From contig JALIZF010001403.1 in assembly GCA_029948255.1 (NCBI GenBank), positions 1 to 64,000 on the forward strand: 64,000 nt of DNA, written 5' to 3'. Both the position numbers and the translations under genes were made by a program. Shown in pieces: positions 46,925 to 59,335 of this stretch. Every line of letters begins with the position of its first letter. The stretch's first letter is position 1. This DNA comes from Telmatactis stephensoni. Lineage: Eukaryota; Cnidaria; Anthozoa; Actiniaria; Isophelliidae. The notes under the pieces were generated by a model. The model saw only the letters and a list, made by a program, of their open reading frames with translations. It had not been told where the DNA came from and searched no databases.

Positions 46925-47155
46925 CCGCGCGCAACTTGTCACGCAACACAAAAACGATGCTGCAGGTTGTGAAAATATAAAATATTTAATGTAGAGGTAG
47001 TGAGTGCGAGTGCCAGCAGAATAATAGCCACTACGTGGATCTGCTGTAGAAAGTTTATTTTTTATTTTTTTGTTGTACAAAGTAGAACCACTTTTTACTT
47101 TTTGCAATAAGTAGCCACAACCTGCAATATTGTTTTTTGTTGCGTCACAAGTTGC
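46925..47155. mobile_element. MITE with GCAACTTGT ends
   Basis: GCGCAACTTGTCACGCAACA and GCTGCAGGTTGTG at left are inverted at 47110-47155 (CACAACCTGCAATATTG, TTGCGTCACAAGTTGC). Its right end is the target of the following poly-G-ended insertion. Confidence 0.7.
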
Positions 47156-47425
47156 CCCCCACCCCGGGGGTACCCCCCTTACAACAGTGGTAGGGATATT
47201 CGACGGAGGGTTTTGAAAATGACCCTAAGAGGTACGCATAAACTATCGGAGATGCCCATTTATAGCCCAAAATTACGCCCACATTGTTAATAAAGAATAT
47301 TCGTATGTGAGATCGTTTCAATCAGTTATGTGATTAAAAAGTACGCTATGAACCGGAAACCCTAAAAGGTACGAGCGGGTCATATTTTCGACCCTAAAAG
47401 GTCCGTCGAGCACCCACCCAACGTG
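47156..47425. mobile_element. Poly-G-ended inverted-repeat element, copy 3
   Basis: CCCCCACCCCGGGGGTACCC start, internal ACCCTAAAAGGTAC words, and TCGACGG inverted near both ends. CAAGTTGC at 47148-47155 and 47426-47433 is an 8-bp direct duplication. Confidence 0.82.
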
Positions 47426-47829
47426 CAAGTTGCACGATGTTGTTGTTGTTGTTGGTATTACCGCACCTTTAATACGTACGCTAAAGTGTTAAATGTGAAT
47501 GCTTTGACAGCACACTCACCCACACGCACCCAACTGATAAAGATATTAACCAATGGACTCTTTGATTTGCAGCTACGATCCATGCTTGAATTTGAGTAAA
47601 CATACAAAAGTGCGCGTTTTAGATGTTAACAAAGTCTCCACGCCATGGACGTTTCCTGCCCTTAACGACAGTTAGGATACTGAATTCGAAGTACTGTTAG
47701 AACTTTCAGTATAGTCAAAATCTTACTATGTCTCTCTTCAATATCAAAGGTTTTAATTTCAAAACGACGTATATCAAAAAAGCAAACAAAACAAAACAAA
47801 CAGACAACAATGTAAGAGCTCCACCTATA

Positions 47830-48120
47830 GTATTACTATATGTACCTCTTCCAAAAAAGGTTGTCAGAGTCCAAGACGTTAGGTGACAGGACATAGGTCG
47901 TCGTCTATACTCTAGAGAACCAAGATCCAAATAATAATAAAAATAAGCTGTCTTTTTCTATTCGTTTTGCTCAGAACTCTAGCTATAATAATACTATAAT
48001 TTATTGGTAAAAACAAGTAGGACACCCTAACTATGAGTCATGGAATGACCCAGCCTATCGCCTATCACCTTTGGCTCTGACAACCGCTTTTGAAGTAGGT
48101 ATATACTTTATAGTAATACC
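47830..48120. mobile_element. GGTTGTC-family MITE, copy 4 (diverged)
   Basis: GTATTACTATA, then TACCTCTTCCAAAAAAGG and TTGTCAGAG, inverted at the right as CTCTGACAACC and TGAAGTAGGTATATAC. Ends share the CCAAAAAAGGTTGTC core with copies 1-3. Confidence 0.75.
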
Positions 48121-48781
48121 AGAATAAAACGAGTGCAAGTTCCTGGTAGCCGGGTTTCTTTTGAATATCTGCATCATAGCAAATAAACTATAGTTAAAAA
48201 CTTGTTTTAGTTGGGGCAAAGATAGAGTTTACTTTAAAAACCAACAGGCTCTAAAAGCACAATCTAAAACTTTTTCATGTGCTTTATTAGCTACACTCTG
48301 AAAAACTATTAAAACTGTCACATCCTTATACTACCGAAAACTTAAGTCCAATTCTTTCTAAGCGTGGAGTAACTGATACTGGTCGAAGTTCACTGCAACA
48401 AATTATCGACAAGTCATTGAGATGTGGAAGGCCATTTACAATGATTTCTAAACCTTTCATGGTTACAAGGTGAGTAGAAGTCAAGGTCAATTGGATCAAG
48501 CCTGTCAAATAGGGCACTGCTTTCTCAAGACCTTTATCTGAAATCTTCTCACAGCCAAACGAGAAGGCGTCAAGATTGCCAAGTGACTTCGCTCCTTTAA
48601 CAAGGCCTTTGTTTGATATTGAACATAAACGAACATCCAACTTTTTTAACTTGGGTAGGTTTTTTGCAAGAGACACAAAACCTTTACCAGTGATACTGGT
48701 GGAAAACAGTGACAGGTGATGTAGGTTCTTGAGTTTTTTGCCAATCATGATGGCACCTAAGGTAATGATACACAAAAACAA

Positions 48782-49753
48782 TGTTAGAAATATTTGACCA
48801 TTATGTTAGAGTTTAGTTTTTGAGTGTGTCATATGCCCAGGACAGCTTTTACCCCTTTCCTTTCCCTCTTTCACTCTGAGTCCCTGGGGGTAGCATTTTA
48901 CTGCAATATCCTATATGAAGCTGGGGTGCTTGCTATTGTTTTTGTCAGCTAAAACACTAGAGGGCCACGAGTTCATCAGTTACCAAAATTACTGTTAAGT
49001 GTTACCCTCTATAAATAAAGTCGTTATTATTATTATTATTATTATAGCTATGCTTGTAAATTACAAGTGTAAAAATTGAATTGAAGTCACCCAAAGGTAC
49101 AGACCAAGAGCAGGGTTTTGGATCTGACACTGACGTCTTCTTGCAGGCAGTAACCCCAGGGTGGGGTCAACCTGAGGCAGAGGATGACCGCAAGCAATTT
49201 CAATTTTTTATCCATTAAAAGGTAGCAATAAAACATACAAAATCTCAGTTTGGTACCAATTCCATTTAATGTACCAGCAACTGACCATGAGTACTAAGGT
49301 ACCTATTTCAATGATTTTGACTCTTATCATTCCCACCAAAAATAAAATGTACATAGGATACCTCCCCTATCCTCAATGGAGTCTTCCTATCTTTACAAAT
49401 GATACTGCATACCAAGGCCTCTTTTACCCCACCCTACTAGGGCAAAACAGAGGCCAACTTGCATGTGTTAGGAGCATCCAGGCAGACAACATAAAATACA
49501 GTGTCTGTGAAGCTGCCAAGCTTTGTGATGGTTTTGTTTATCATGATATATAGGCAGCCATGGACACTGATTGATAATGGCTGGGAATGCAGCACAAAAA
49601 AATTAGGATAAATTACATGATACAATTATACTGCATATGAAATTTAACATGGTTTATAATGAGGTAGCAGCTAGAGTGTTTATGCAAAAACTACTACTTA
49701 AAAAGTCCAGCCTGAATACAACACTTTGCATGTAGAATGAAAACTCAAAAAGA
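48782..49753. other. Left part of the FBXL-like intron
   Basis: Contains a short ATT run near 49023-49045 following a polyadenylation-like aataaag context, probably a LINE tail remnant. No other feature. Confidence 0.35.
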
Positions 49754-50266
49754 TTTAAGGAGGCTCGAAATGGTTCTTGAGTGCATGCTCAGTGGGTGTG
49801 CTAATTTGATGACGAAATGCGAAAGAATTGAACAAGATAAAAGCATTTTTTTGACAAATTTTCGTATTTATAATGGAGAAAAGTCAAATCTATTAAATAT
49901 TGGACCTAAAAGCTTTTTAGAGAGCAAAAAACATCAACTTCATCCACATTATTTTGCACAAAATGGTTCTGTCTGCCTGTTCTCATGCTTCAGCTGAAGC
50001 ATGCGCAGTTAAATTTTAGACCCTACTGATGCTACACGATAAATTTGAGCAAATATCTCCAAAACTGCTTGGTGAATTTCTTTTAATTTTTTGTTATTCC
50101 ATTCCAACTGAGCTTAAGAGTGTGTTGATGAAATATTAAAAAAATCTGTAATGGGGAAGTATTTTTATATATAAAATTCGATTTTGCAATATTTCATCAA
50201 TTCTGCATTACAGAATTTTTCAATTTTTTCTCACTTATTTATGGAAACCCTTTCCAGCCTCCTTAA
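49754..50266. mobile_element. MITE in the FBXL-like intron
   Basis: TTTAAGGAGGCTCGAAA at left and the inverse TTTCCAGCCTCCTTAAA at right (one mismatch) bound 513 bp of AT-rich sequence. Inner zones hold inverted ATTTCATCA words. Coding potential absent. Confidence 0.7.
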
Positions 50267-52295
50267 AGTATGGCCATACGTAGTTGATTATGTGATGGCT
50301 AGAACTCTATAACAATATCAAACGAGTCATATATTTTCCCAAGCCTAAATAACATTTACTTATAATGAGTGATCAAAATGAAGCCGTGTATTTTTAAACC
50401 ATGTTTCTGATTGGTGCATGCAATTCATGCAACTTCCTTAGGACTCTGTTTTGCTCCATGACACAGGCTAAAATGAGTCCTGGGCCTGAAATATACAAAC
50501 CTTTATCTGTTATTGATCTATCAAAGTAGAGTTGTACCAGTTGAGGCATACAAACAGCAATCAGGTCCACATGATCATCAGTGATATTCTTACAACCACG
50601 CAACTGTAAACTGGTCAGCGATTCAAGATTTACTGCCAGATACTTTATACCAGCAGTACTTAATTCACCACTGTAGCGGTTTAAGAAAAGTTCTTCTAAA
50701 TTTTCCATTTTAGATTACATTTCTTTGATACCCTTATCTGTTAAACTGCAAAATACCTGCAAATCTAAAGTTTTCAATTTCTTAAATCGTGAGCACAATG
50801 CAATCATGCCTACATCTCCTACTGTATTATCTGCAGTCAAGGTCAGTTTCTCAAGGCTTGTTGGCAAGGCACCGGCCAACTTAGCCATGGTCTCATCACT
50901 AATACTTGTTATTCCACATAGTTTAAGTTGTTTTAGCCTTTGAAACTTCTTCAGTGACTTCTCAAAGCACAGATAAACTTCTTCATTATGTACTCCATCT
51001 TCTTCATCAAATATGCCATAGTCAGGGTTCATGAAATCAAAGTTAAGATACTCTAGGTTATACAACTTTGACACTTCTCCCAATAATTGTTGGGATTCAG
51101 TAATTGTATACCAGTAATTATATGACTTACCAAGTGACAAAGTTTTGAGTGTTGCAGGGTTTCTAGCCTGAATACGTTGTATTATTTCTACAAGTCGACT
51201 CTCAGTGTTTACTCCATCAATATCAAGGTATTCAAGGTCTAGATTGTCAGCTAACATTAAGAGTTGTTCAGTACCTGCATTATAACATCCATTTAAGTCT
51301 AAATATGTAATGTTCTTGAGCCTCTTAGCAACACAATCCATGCCAGTGTTAGTTACCCATTTACAGTACCGTAGTAATAAAAAAGAGAGTTTGGGACAAC
51401 TCTCTGATAATACTTCTAAACACGAGTCAGAGTACAACTCTACACAGGTTTAGGACAACTTCTCCAAACTACTTGAGTTTCTCAGCAAAGCCTTGAGCCC
51501 AACATCATTAGCAAATTTGCTGGTTCCAAGGGCCAAACTTTCCAATGTCTTGGGTGTGTTGGAGACACTTAATGTTTCAAGCAATTCACTCGTAACTTGA
51601 CGACAAGAGTTAAAACCTATGTGTTTCAGACACGACAACGATGGGATGGCCTTCATCAGAAACTTTTCACTAACTTGTGGACAACCAGTGATATCAAGGT
51701 GAGTTAAGTTAGGAATACTGCTAAACAAGTCTGCTAACTCTTCTTCAGTTGACCTAACGCAAACAAAACGATAAATCCCACGTGTCTTCAAGCTTTCTAT
51801 CAACTCGTGTGAAGCATGTAATGGCAGCTCAACAGTCACGTTTCTCCAGAGACCAGCAAGGTAAACTATTCCACGCCAGTAACGACAAACTTGTGCTACA
51901 TTTTGTTTATCTGTTACAGATAAAAATGAAAAGACATGAGCAGCAATATCTTCAACGAATGGTCCTCGGTGTAAAGAGCGAAGTTCTTCCATGTTGGCAG
52001 AGAATCGGCTCTTGGACACAGGAAGCCCATGAAGTACCTATTTCGAAAAAAAATCGAATTATTACTGTTTTGGAGTTTTTTATCTCATTGTGTAGATCAA
52101 ATATAGAATAAGCAAACAAATACCAAAAGGTACCGAAAAATCTTTATTTTAGCTATTATTTTCTTTTTGATAAATCAATCTCGTCCCCAGAGCCCACGGT
52201 GGTACCGTCCAGCGGAAGGTTTTGATAAATCGGTAGTTACTTCACTTATGGTACTTGAAAACTCCTGAGATTTTCTCCTATATTCTCAAGAACTC

Positions 52296-55200
52296 CAATA
52301 GACTCCAACATACTCCAACGTACTCCCATAGACTCCCACGTACTCCCATAGACTCCCACGTACTCCAATAGACTCCCACATACTCCCATAGACTCCCAAA
52401 GACTCCCATAGACTCCCACGTACTCCCATAGACTCCCGTGTACTCCCATAGACTCCCGTGTACTCCCATAGACTCCCACGTACTCCCATAGACTCCCGTA
52501 TACTCCCATAGACTCCCACGTACTCCCATAGACTCCCGTGTACTCCCATAGACTCCCACGTACTCCCATAGACTCCTGTGTACTCCCATAGACTCCCACG
52601 TACTCCCATAGACTCCCGTGTACTCCCATAGACTCCCACGTACTCCCATAGACTCCCGTATACTCCCATAGACTCCCACGTACTCCCATAGACTCCCACG
52701 TACTCCCACAGACTCCCATGTACTCCCATAGACTCCCACCTACTCCCATAGACTCCCACGTACTCCCATAGACTCCCAAAGACTCCCATAGACTCCCACG
52801 TACTCCCATAGACTCCCACCTACTCCCATAGACTCCCCTGTACTCCCATAGACTCCCGTATACTCCCATAGACTCCCGTGTACTCCCACGTACTCCCATA
52901 GACTCCCGTATACTCCCATAGACTCCCACGTACTCCCATAGACTCCCGTGTACTCCCATAGACTCCCACGTACTCCCATAGACTCCCACCTACTCCCATA
53001 GACTCCCACGTACTCCCGTAGACTCCCGTGTACTCCCATAGACTCCCATGTACTCCCATAGACTCCCGTATACTCCCATAGACTCCCACGTACTCCCATA
53101 GACTCCCACGTACTCCCACAGACTCCCATGTACTCCCATAGACTCCCACCTACTCCCATAGACTCCCACATACTCCCATAGACTCCCAAAGACTCCCATA
53201 GACTCCCACGTACTCCCATAGACTCCCGTGTACTCCCATAGACTCCCACGTACTCCCATAGACTCCCGTATACTCCCATAGACTCCCACGTACTCCCATA
53301 GACTCCCACGTACTCCCACAGACTCCCATGTACTCCCATAGACTCCCACCTACTCCCATAGACTCCCACGTACTCCCATAGACTCCCAAAGACTCCCATA
53401 GACTCCCACGTACTCCCATAGACTCCCACCTACTCCCATAGACTCCCCTGTACTCCCATAGACTCCCGTATACTCCCATAGACTCCCGTGTACTCCCACG
53501 TACTCCCATAGACTCCGGTGTACTCCCATAGACTCCTGTGTACTCCAATAGACTCCCGTGTACTCCCATAGACTCCCACGTACTGCCATAGACTCCCACA
53601 TACTCTCATAGTCTCCCGCGTACTCCCATAGACTCCCGCGTACTCCCATAGACTCCTACGTACTCCCATAGACTCCCACCTACTCCCATAGACTCCTGCG
53701 TACTCCTATAGACTCCTGCGTACTCCCATAGACTCCCACCTACTCCCTCCCACCTACCTAGACTCCCGTGTACTCCCATAGACTCCCGTGTACTCCCATA
53801 GACTCCCACGTACTCCCATAGACTCCCTGTACTCCCATAGACTCCCACGTACTCCCATAGACTCCTACATACTCCCATAGACTCCCAAAGACTCCCATAG
53901 ACTCCCACGTACTTCCATAGACTCCCGTGTACTCCCATAGACTCCCACGTACTCCCATAGACTCCCGTATACTCCCATAGACTCCCACGTACTCCCATAG
54001 ACTCCCACGTACTCCTATAGACTCCCATCTACTCCCATAGACTCCCATGTACTCCCATAGACTCCTACATACTCCCATAGACTCCCAAAGACTCCCACGT
54101 ACTCCCATAGACTCCCACCTACTCCCATAGACTCCCACGTACTCCCATAGACTCCTGTGTACTCCCATAGACTCCCACGTACTCCCATAGACTCCCACGT
54201 ACTTTCATAGACTCATGTATACTCCCATAGACTCCAACGTACTCCCATAGACTCCCACGTACTCCCATAGACTACCACGTACTCCCATATACTCCCACGT
54301 ACTCCCATAGACCTCCGTATACTCCCATAGACTCCCACGTACTCCCATAGACTCCCACGTACTCCCATAGACTCCCACGTACTCCTATAGACTCCCATCT
54401 ACTCCCATAGACTCCCACGTACTCCCATAGACTCCTACATACTCCCATAGACTCCCAAAGACTCCCACGTACTCCCATAGACTCCCACCTACTCCCATAG
54501 ACTCCCACGTACTCCCATAGACTCCTGTGTACTCCCATAGACTCCCACGTACTCCCATAGACTCCCACGTACTCCCATAGACTCATGTATACTCCCATAG
54601 ACTCCAACGTACTCCCATAGACTCCCACGTACTCCCATAGACTACCACGTACTCCCATATACTCCCACGTACTCCCATAGACTTCCGTATACTCCCATAG
54701 ACTCCCACGTACTCCCATAGACTCCCACGTACTCCCATAGACTCCCACGTACTCCCACGTACTCCCATAGACTCCCACATACTCCCATAGACTCCCATAG
54801 ACTCCCATAGACGCCGACCTACTCCCATAGACTCCCACGTACTCCCATAGACTCCCGTATACTCCCAAAGACTCCAACATACTCCCATAGACTCCCGTGT
54901 ACTCCCATAGACTCCCACGTACTCCCATAGACTCCCGTATACCCCCATAGACTCCCACCTACTCCCATAGACTCCCACATACTCCCAAAGACTCTCATGT
55001 ACTCCCATAGACTCTCACGTACTCCTATAGACTCCCACATACTCCCATAGACTCCCAAAGACTCCAACGTACACCCATAGATTCCCGTGTACTCCCATAG
55101 ACTCCCACGTACTCCCATAGACTCCCGTATACTCCCATAGACTCCCACGTACTCGTATAGACTCCCACGTACTCCCATGGACTCCCACGTTCTCCCATAG

Positions 55201-58200
55201 ACTCCTGCGTACTCCTATAGACTCCTGCGTACTCCCATAGACTCCCACCTACTCCCATAGACTCCCCCGTACTCCCATAGACTCCCGTATACTCCCATAG
55301 ACTCCCGTGTACTCCCACCTACTCCCATAGACTCCCACCTACTCCAATAGACTCCCGTGTGCTCCCATAGACTCCCGTGTACTCCCATAGACTCCCACGT
55401 ACTCCTATAGACTCCCATCTACTCCCATAGACTCCCACGTACTCCCATAGACTCCTACATACTCCCATAGACTCCCAAAGACTCCCACGTACTCCCATAG
55501 ACTCCCACCTACTCCCATAGACTCCCACGTACTCCCATAGACTCCCACGTACTCCCATAGACTCATGTATACTCCCATAGACTCCAACGTACTCCCATAG
55601 ACTCCCACGTACTCCCATAGACTACCACGTACTCCCATATACTCCCACGTACTCCCATAGACTTCCGTATACTCCCATAGACTCCCACGTACTCCCATAG
55701 ACTCCCACGTACTCCCATAGACTCCCATGTACTCCCACGTACTCCCATAGACTCCCACATACTCCCATAGACTCCCATAGACTCCCATAGACGTCGACCT
55801 ACTCCCATAGACTCCCACGTACTCCCATAGACTCCCGTATACTCCTAAAGACTCCAACATATCCCATAGACTCCCGTGTACTCCCATAGACTCCCACGTA
55901 CTCCCATAGACTCCCGTATACCCCCATAGACTCCCACGTACTCCCATAGACTCCCACCTACTCCCATAGACTCCCCTGTACTCCCATAGACTCCCATGTA
56001 CTCCCATAGACTCCCACCTACTCCCATAGACTCCCACATACTCCCATAGACTCCCAAAGACTCCCATAGACTCCCACGTACTCCCATAGACTCCTGCATA
56101 CTCCCATAGACTCCCACCTACTCCCTCCCACCTACCTAGACTCCCGTGTACTCCCATAGACTCCCGTGTACTCCCATAGACTCCCACGTACTCCCATAGA
56201 CTCCCTGTACTCCCATAGACTCCCACGTACTCCAATAGACTCCTACATACTCCCATAGACTCCCAAAGACTCCCATAGACTCCCACGTACTTCCATAGAC
56301 TCCCACATACTCCCAAAGACTCTCATGTACTCCCATAGACTCTCACGTACTCCTATAGACTCCCACATACTCCCATAGACTCCCAAAGACTCCAACGTAC
56401 TCCCATAGATTCCCGTGTACTCCCATAGACTCCCACGTACTCCAATAGACTCCCGTATACTCCCATAGACTCCCACGTACTCGTATAGACTCCCACGTAC
56501 TCCCATGGACTCCCACGTTCTCCCATAGACTCCCCCGTACTCCCATAGACTCTGGTATACTCCCTTAGACTCCCGTGTACTCCCATAGACTCCAACATAC
56601 TCCCATAGACTCCCGTATACTCCCATAGACTCCCACGTACTCCCATAGACTCCCATGTACTCCCATAGACTCCCACGTACTCCCATAGACTCCTACATAC
56701 TCCCATAGACTCCCAAAGACTCCCACGTACTCCCATAGACTCCCACCTACTCCCATAGACTCCCACGTACTCCCATAGACTCCCACGTACTCCCATAGAC
56801 TCATGTATACTCCCATAGACTCCAACGTACTCCCATAGACTCCCACGTACTCCCATAGACTACCACGTACTCCCATATACTCCCACGTACTCCCATAGAC
56901 TCCCATGTACTCCCACGTACTCCCATAGACTCCCACATACTCCCATAGACTCCCATAGACTCCCATAGACGTCGACCTACTCCCATAGACTCCCACGTAC
57001 TCCCATAGACTCCCGTATACTCCTAAAGACTCCAACATATCCCATAGACTCCCGTGTACTCCCATAGACTCCCACGTACTCCCATAGACTCCCGTATACC
57101 CCATAGACTCCCACGTACTCCCATAGACTCCCACCTACTCCCATAGACTCCCCTGTACTCCCATAGACTCCCATGTACTCCCATAGACTCCCACCTACTC
57201 CCATAGACTCCCACATACTCCCATAGACTCCCAAAGACTCCCATACACTCCCACGTACTCCCATAGACTCCTGCATACTCCCATAGACTCCCACCTACTC
57301 CCTCCCACCTACCTAGACTCCCGTGTACTCCCATAGACTCCCGTGTACTCCCATAGACTCCCACGTACTCCCATAGACTCCCTGTACTCCCATAGACTCC
57401 CACGTACTCCCATAGACTCCTACATACTCCCATAGACTCCCAAAGACTCCCATAGACTCCCACGTACTTCCATAGACTCCCACATACTCCCAAAGACTCT
57501 CATGTACTCCCATAGACTCTCACGTACTCCTATAGACTCCCACATACTCCCATAGACTCCCAAAGACTCCAACGTACTCCCATAGATTCCCGTGTACTCC
57601 CATAGACTCCCACGTACTCCAATAGACTCCCGTATACTCCCATAGACTCCCACGTACTCGTATAGACTCCCGAGTACTCCCATGGACTCCCACGTTCTCC
57701 CATAGACTCCCCCGTACTCCCATAGACTCTGGTATACTCCCTTAGACTCCCGTGTACTCCCATAGACTCCAACATACTCCCATAGACTCCCGTATACTCC
57801 CATAGACTCCCACGTACTCCCATAGACTCCCATGTACTCCCATAGACTCCCACGTACTCCCATAGACTCCTACATACTCCCATAGACTCCCAAAGACTCC
57901 CACGTACTCCCATAGACTCCCACCTACTCCCATAGACTCCCACGTACTCCCATAGACTCCCACGTACTCCCATAGACTCATGTATACTCCCATAGACTCC
58001 AACGTACTCCCATAGACTCCCACGTACTCCCATAGACTACCACGTACTCCCATATACTCCCACGTACTCCCATAGACTTCCGTATACTCCCATAGACTCC
58101 CACGTACTCCCATAGACTCCCGTATACTCCCATAGACTCCCACGTACTCCCATAGACTCCCACGTACTCCTATAGACTCCCATCTACTCCCATAGACTCC

Positions 58201-59052
58201 CACGTACTCCCATAGACTCCTACATACTCCCATAGACTCCCAAAGACTCCCACGTACTCCCATAGACTCCCACCTACTCCCATAGACTCCCACGTACTCC
58301 CATAGACTCCTGTGTACTCCCATAGACTCCCACGTACTCCCATAGACTCCCACGTACTCCCATAGACTCATGTATACTCCCATAGACTCCAACGTACTCC
58401 CATAGACTCCCACGTACTCCCATAGACTCCCACGTACTCCCATAGACTCCCGTATTTCCCCATAGACTCCCACCTACTCCCATAGACTCCCACATACTCC
58501 CAAAGACTCTCATGTACTCCCATAGACTCTCACGTACTCCTATAGACTCCCACATACTCCCATAGACTCCCAAAGACTCCAACGTACTCCCATAGATTCC
58601 CGTGTACTCCCATAGACTCCCACGTACTCCCATAGACTCCCGTATACTCCCATAGACTCCCACGTACTCGTATAGACTCCCACGTACTCCCATAGACTCT
58701 CGTATACTCCCTTAGACTCCCGTGTACTCCCATAGACTCTTGTATACTCCCTTAGACTCCCGTGTACTCCCATAGACTCCAACATACTCCCATAGACTCC
58801 CGTATACTCCCATAGAGTCCCACGTACTCCCATAGACTCCCACGTACTCCCATAGACTCCCTCGTACTCCCATAGACTCCCGTATACTCCCATAGACTCC
58901 CGTGTACTCCCATAGACTCCAGCATACTCCCATAGACTCCCGTATACTCCCATAGACTCCCACGTACTCCCATAGACTCCCACGTACTCCCATAGACTCC
59001 CACGTACTCCCATAGACGCCCACGTACTCCCATAGACTCCCTTGTACTCCCA
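52296..59052. repeat. Large 10/20-bp minisatellite (ACTCCCATAG ACTCCCACGT)
   Basis: About 6.75 kb of alternating 10-bp units ACTCCCATAG and ACTCCCACGT-type (variants CCGTGT, CCGTAT, CCACCT, CCAAAG, CTACAT). The minus strand is open in several frames at once (MGVYGSTWESMGVRGSLWEY and similar), with no native start or flanking gene, so I do not treat these as proteins. Higher-order structure is present: repeat patterns at about 56100-57280 recur 1,177 bp further on with few changes, and shorter shifts of about 200, 410 and 610 bp occur near 52700-53600. The array resumes at 63798. Confidence 0.98.
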
Positions 59053-59335
59053 CAAAGGTTCAAAGGTTCAAAGGTTTTTATTTACCATGTATTGAATAAT
59101 AAATAATAAATACCATGTATTGAATAATAAATGGAGGGAGTAAGAGTTACAACCCAAGGGGTTAAGACAAAACACTCCTACACCCAGGTATACTTATAAA
59201 AAACACACGAAAGAAATAGTAGAGAGGGAAAATGGGTTACAAAGTTAGTGAAAATAGTATAATAACAATATTTACAATGATGAGAATAATAAATTTACAT
59301 ATATACTTAACAATATATTAACTATAAATAAGAAG

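Larger units (their letters stand above)
48326..51992 (-). pseudogene. F-box / leucine-rich-repeat (FBXL-like) gene with two in-frame TAA codons
   Basis: Exon 1 51992-50501 and exon 2 48756-48326 join in phase 1 (AAAG|gtttgt, ccttag|GT), giving 641 codons including the final stop. Residues about 11-56 form an F-box (PFVEDIAAHVFSFLSVTDKQ, VCRYWRGIVYLAGLW); the rest is leucine-rich repeats of the cysteine-containing type (LTHLDITGCPQVSEKFL, LTSLQLRGCKNITDDHVDL, LKKLDVRLCSISNKGLVKG). Such proteins select substrates for SCF ubiquitin ligases. The frame is interrupted only by TAA at 51450-51452 (codon 181) and 50715-50717 (codon 426), each one C-to-T change from CAA. The in-frame ATG at 51992 is the first with the family N-terminus. 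Either a young pseudogene, a null allele, or an unusual recoding. Confidence 0.85.

Noticed and set aside
48326..51992. TAA reassigned to glutamine (ciliate-type code)
   Set aside because: CAA is used for Gln in the same gene and long LINE/Penelope ORFs here end properly at TAA or TAG; standard code fits.
52296..59055. Long repetitive minus-strand open frames (Gly/Val/Tyr/Ser/Trp-rich, up to about 300 codons)
   Set aside because: The repeat unit lacks stops in several frames at once, indels shift frame freely, and there is no start context or splice structure; artefact of the minisatellite.
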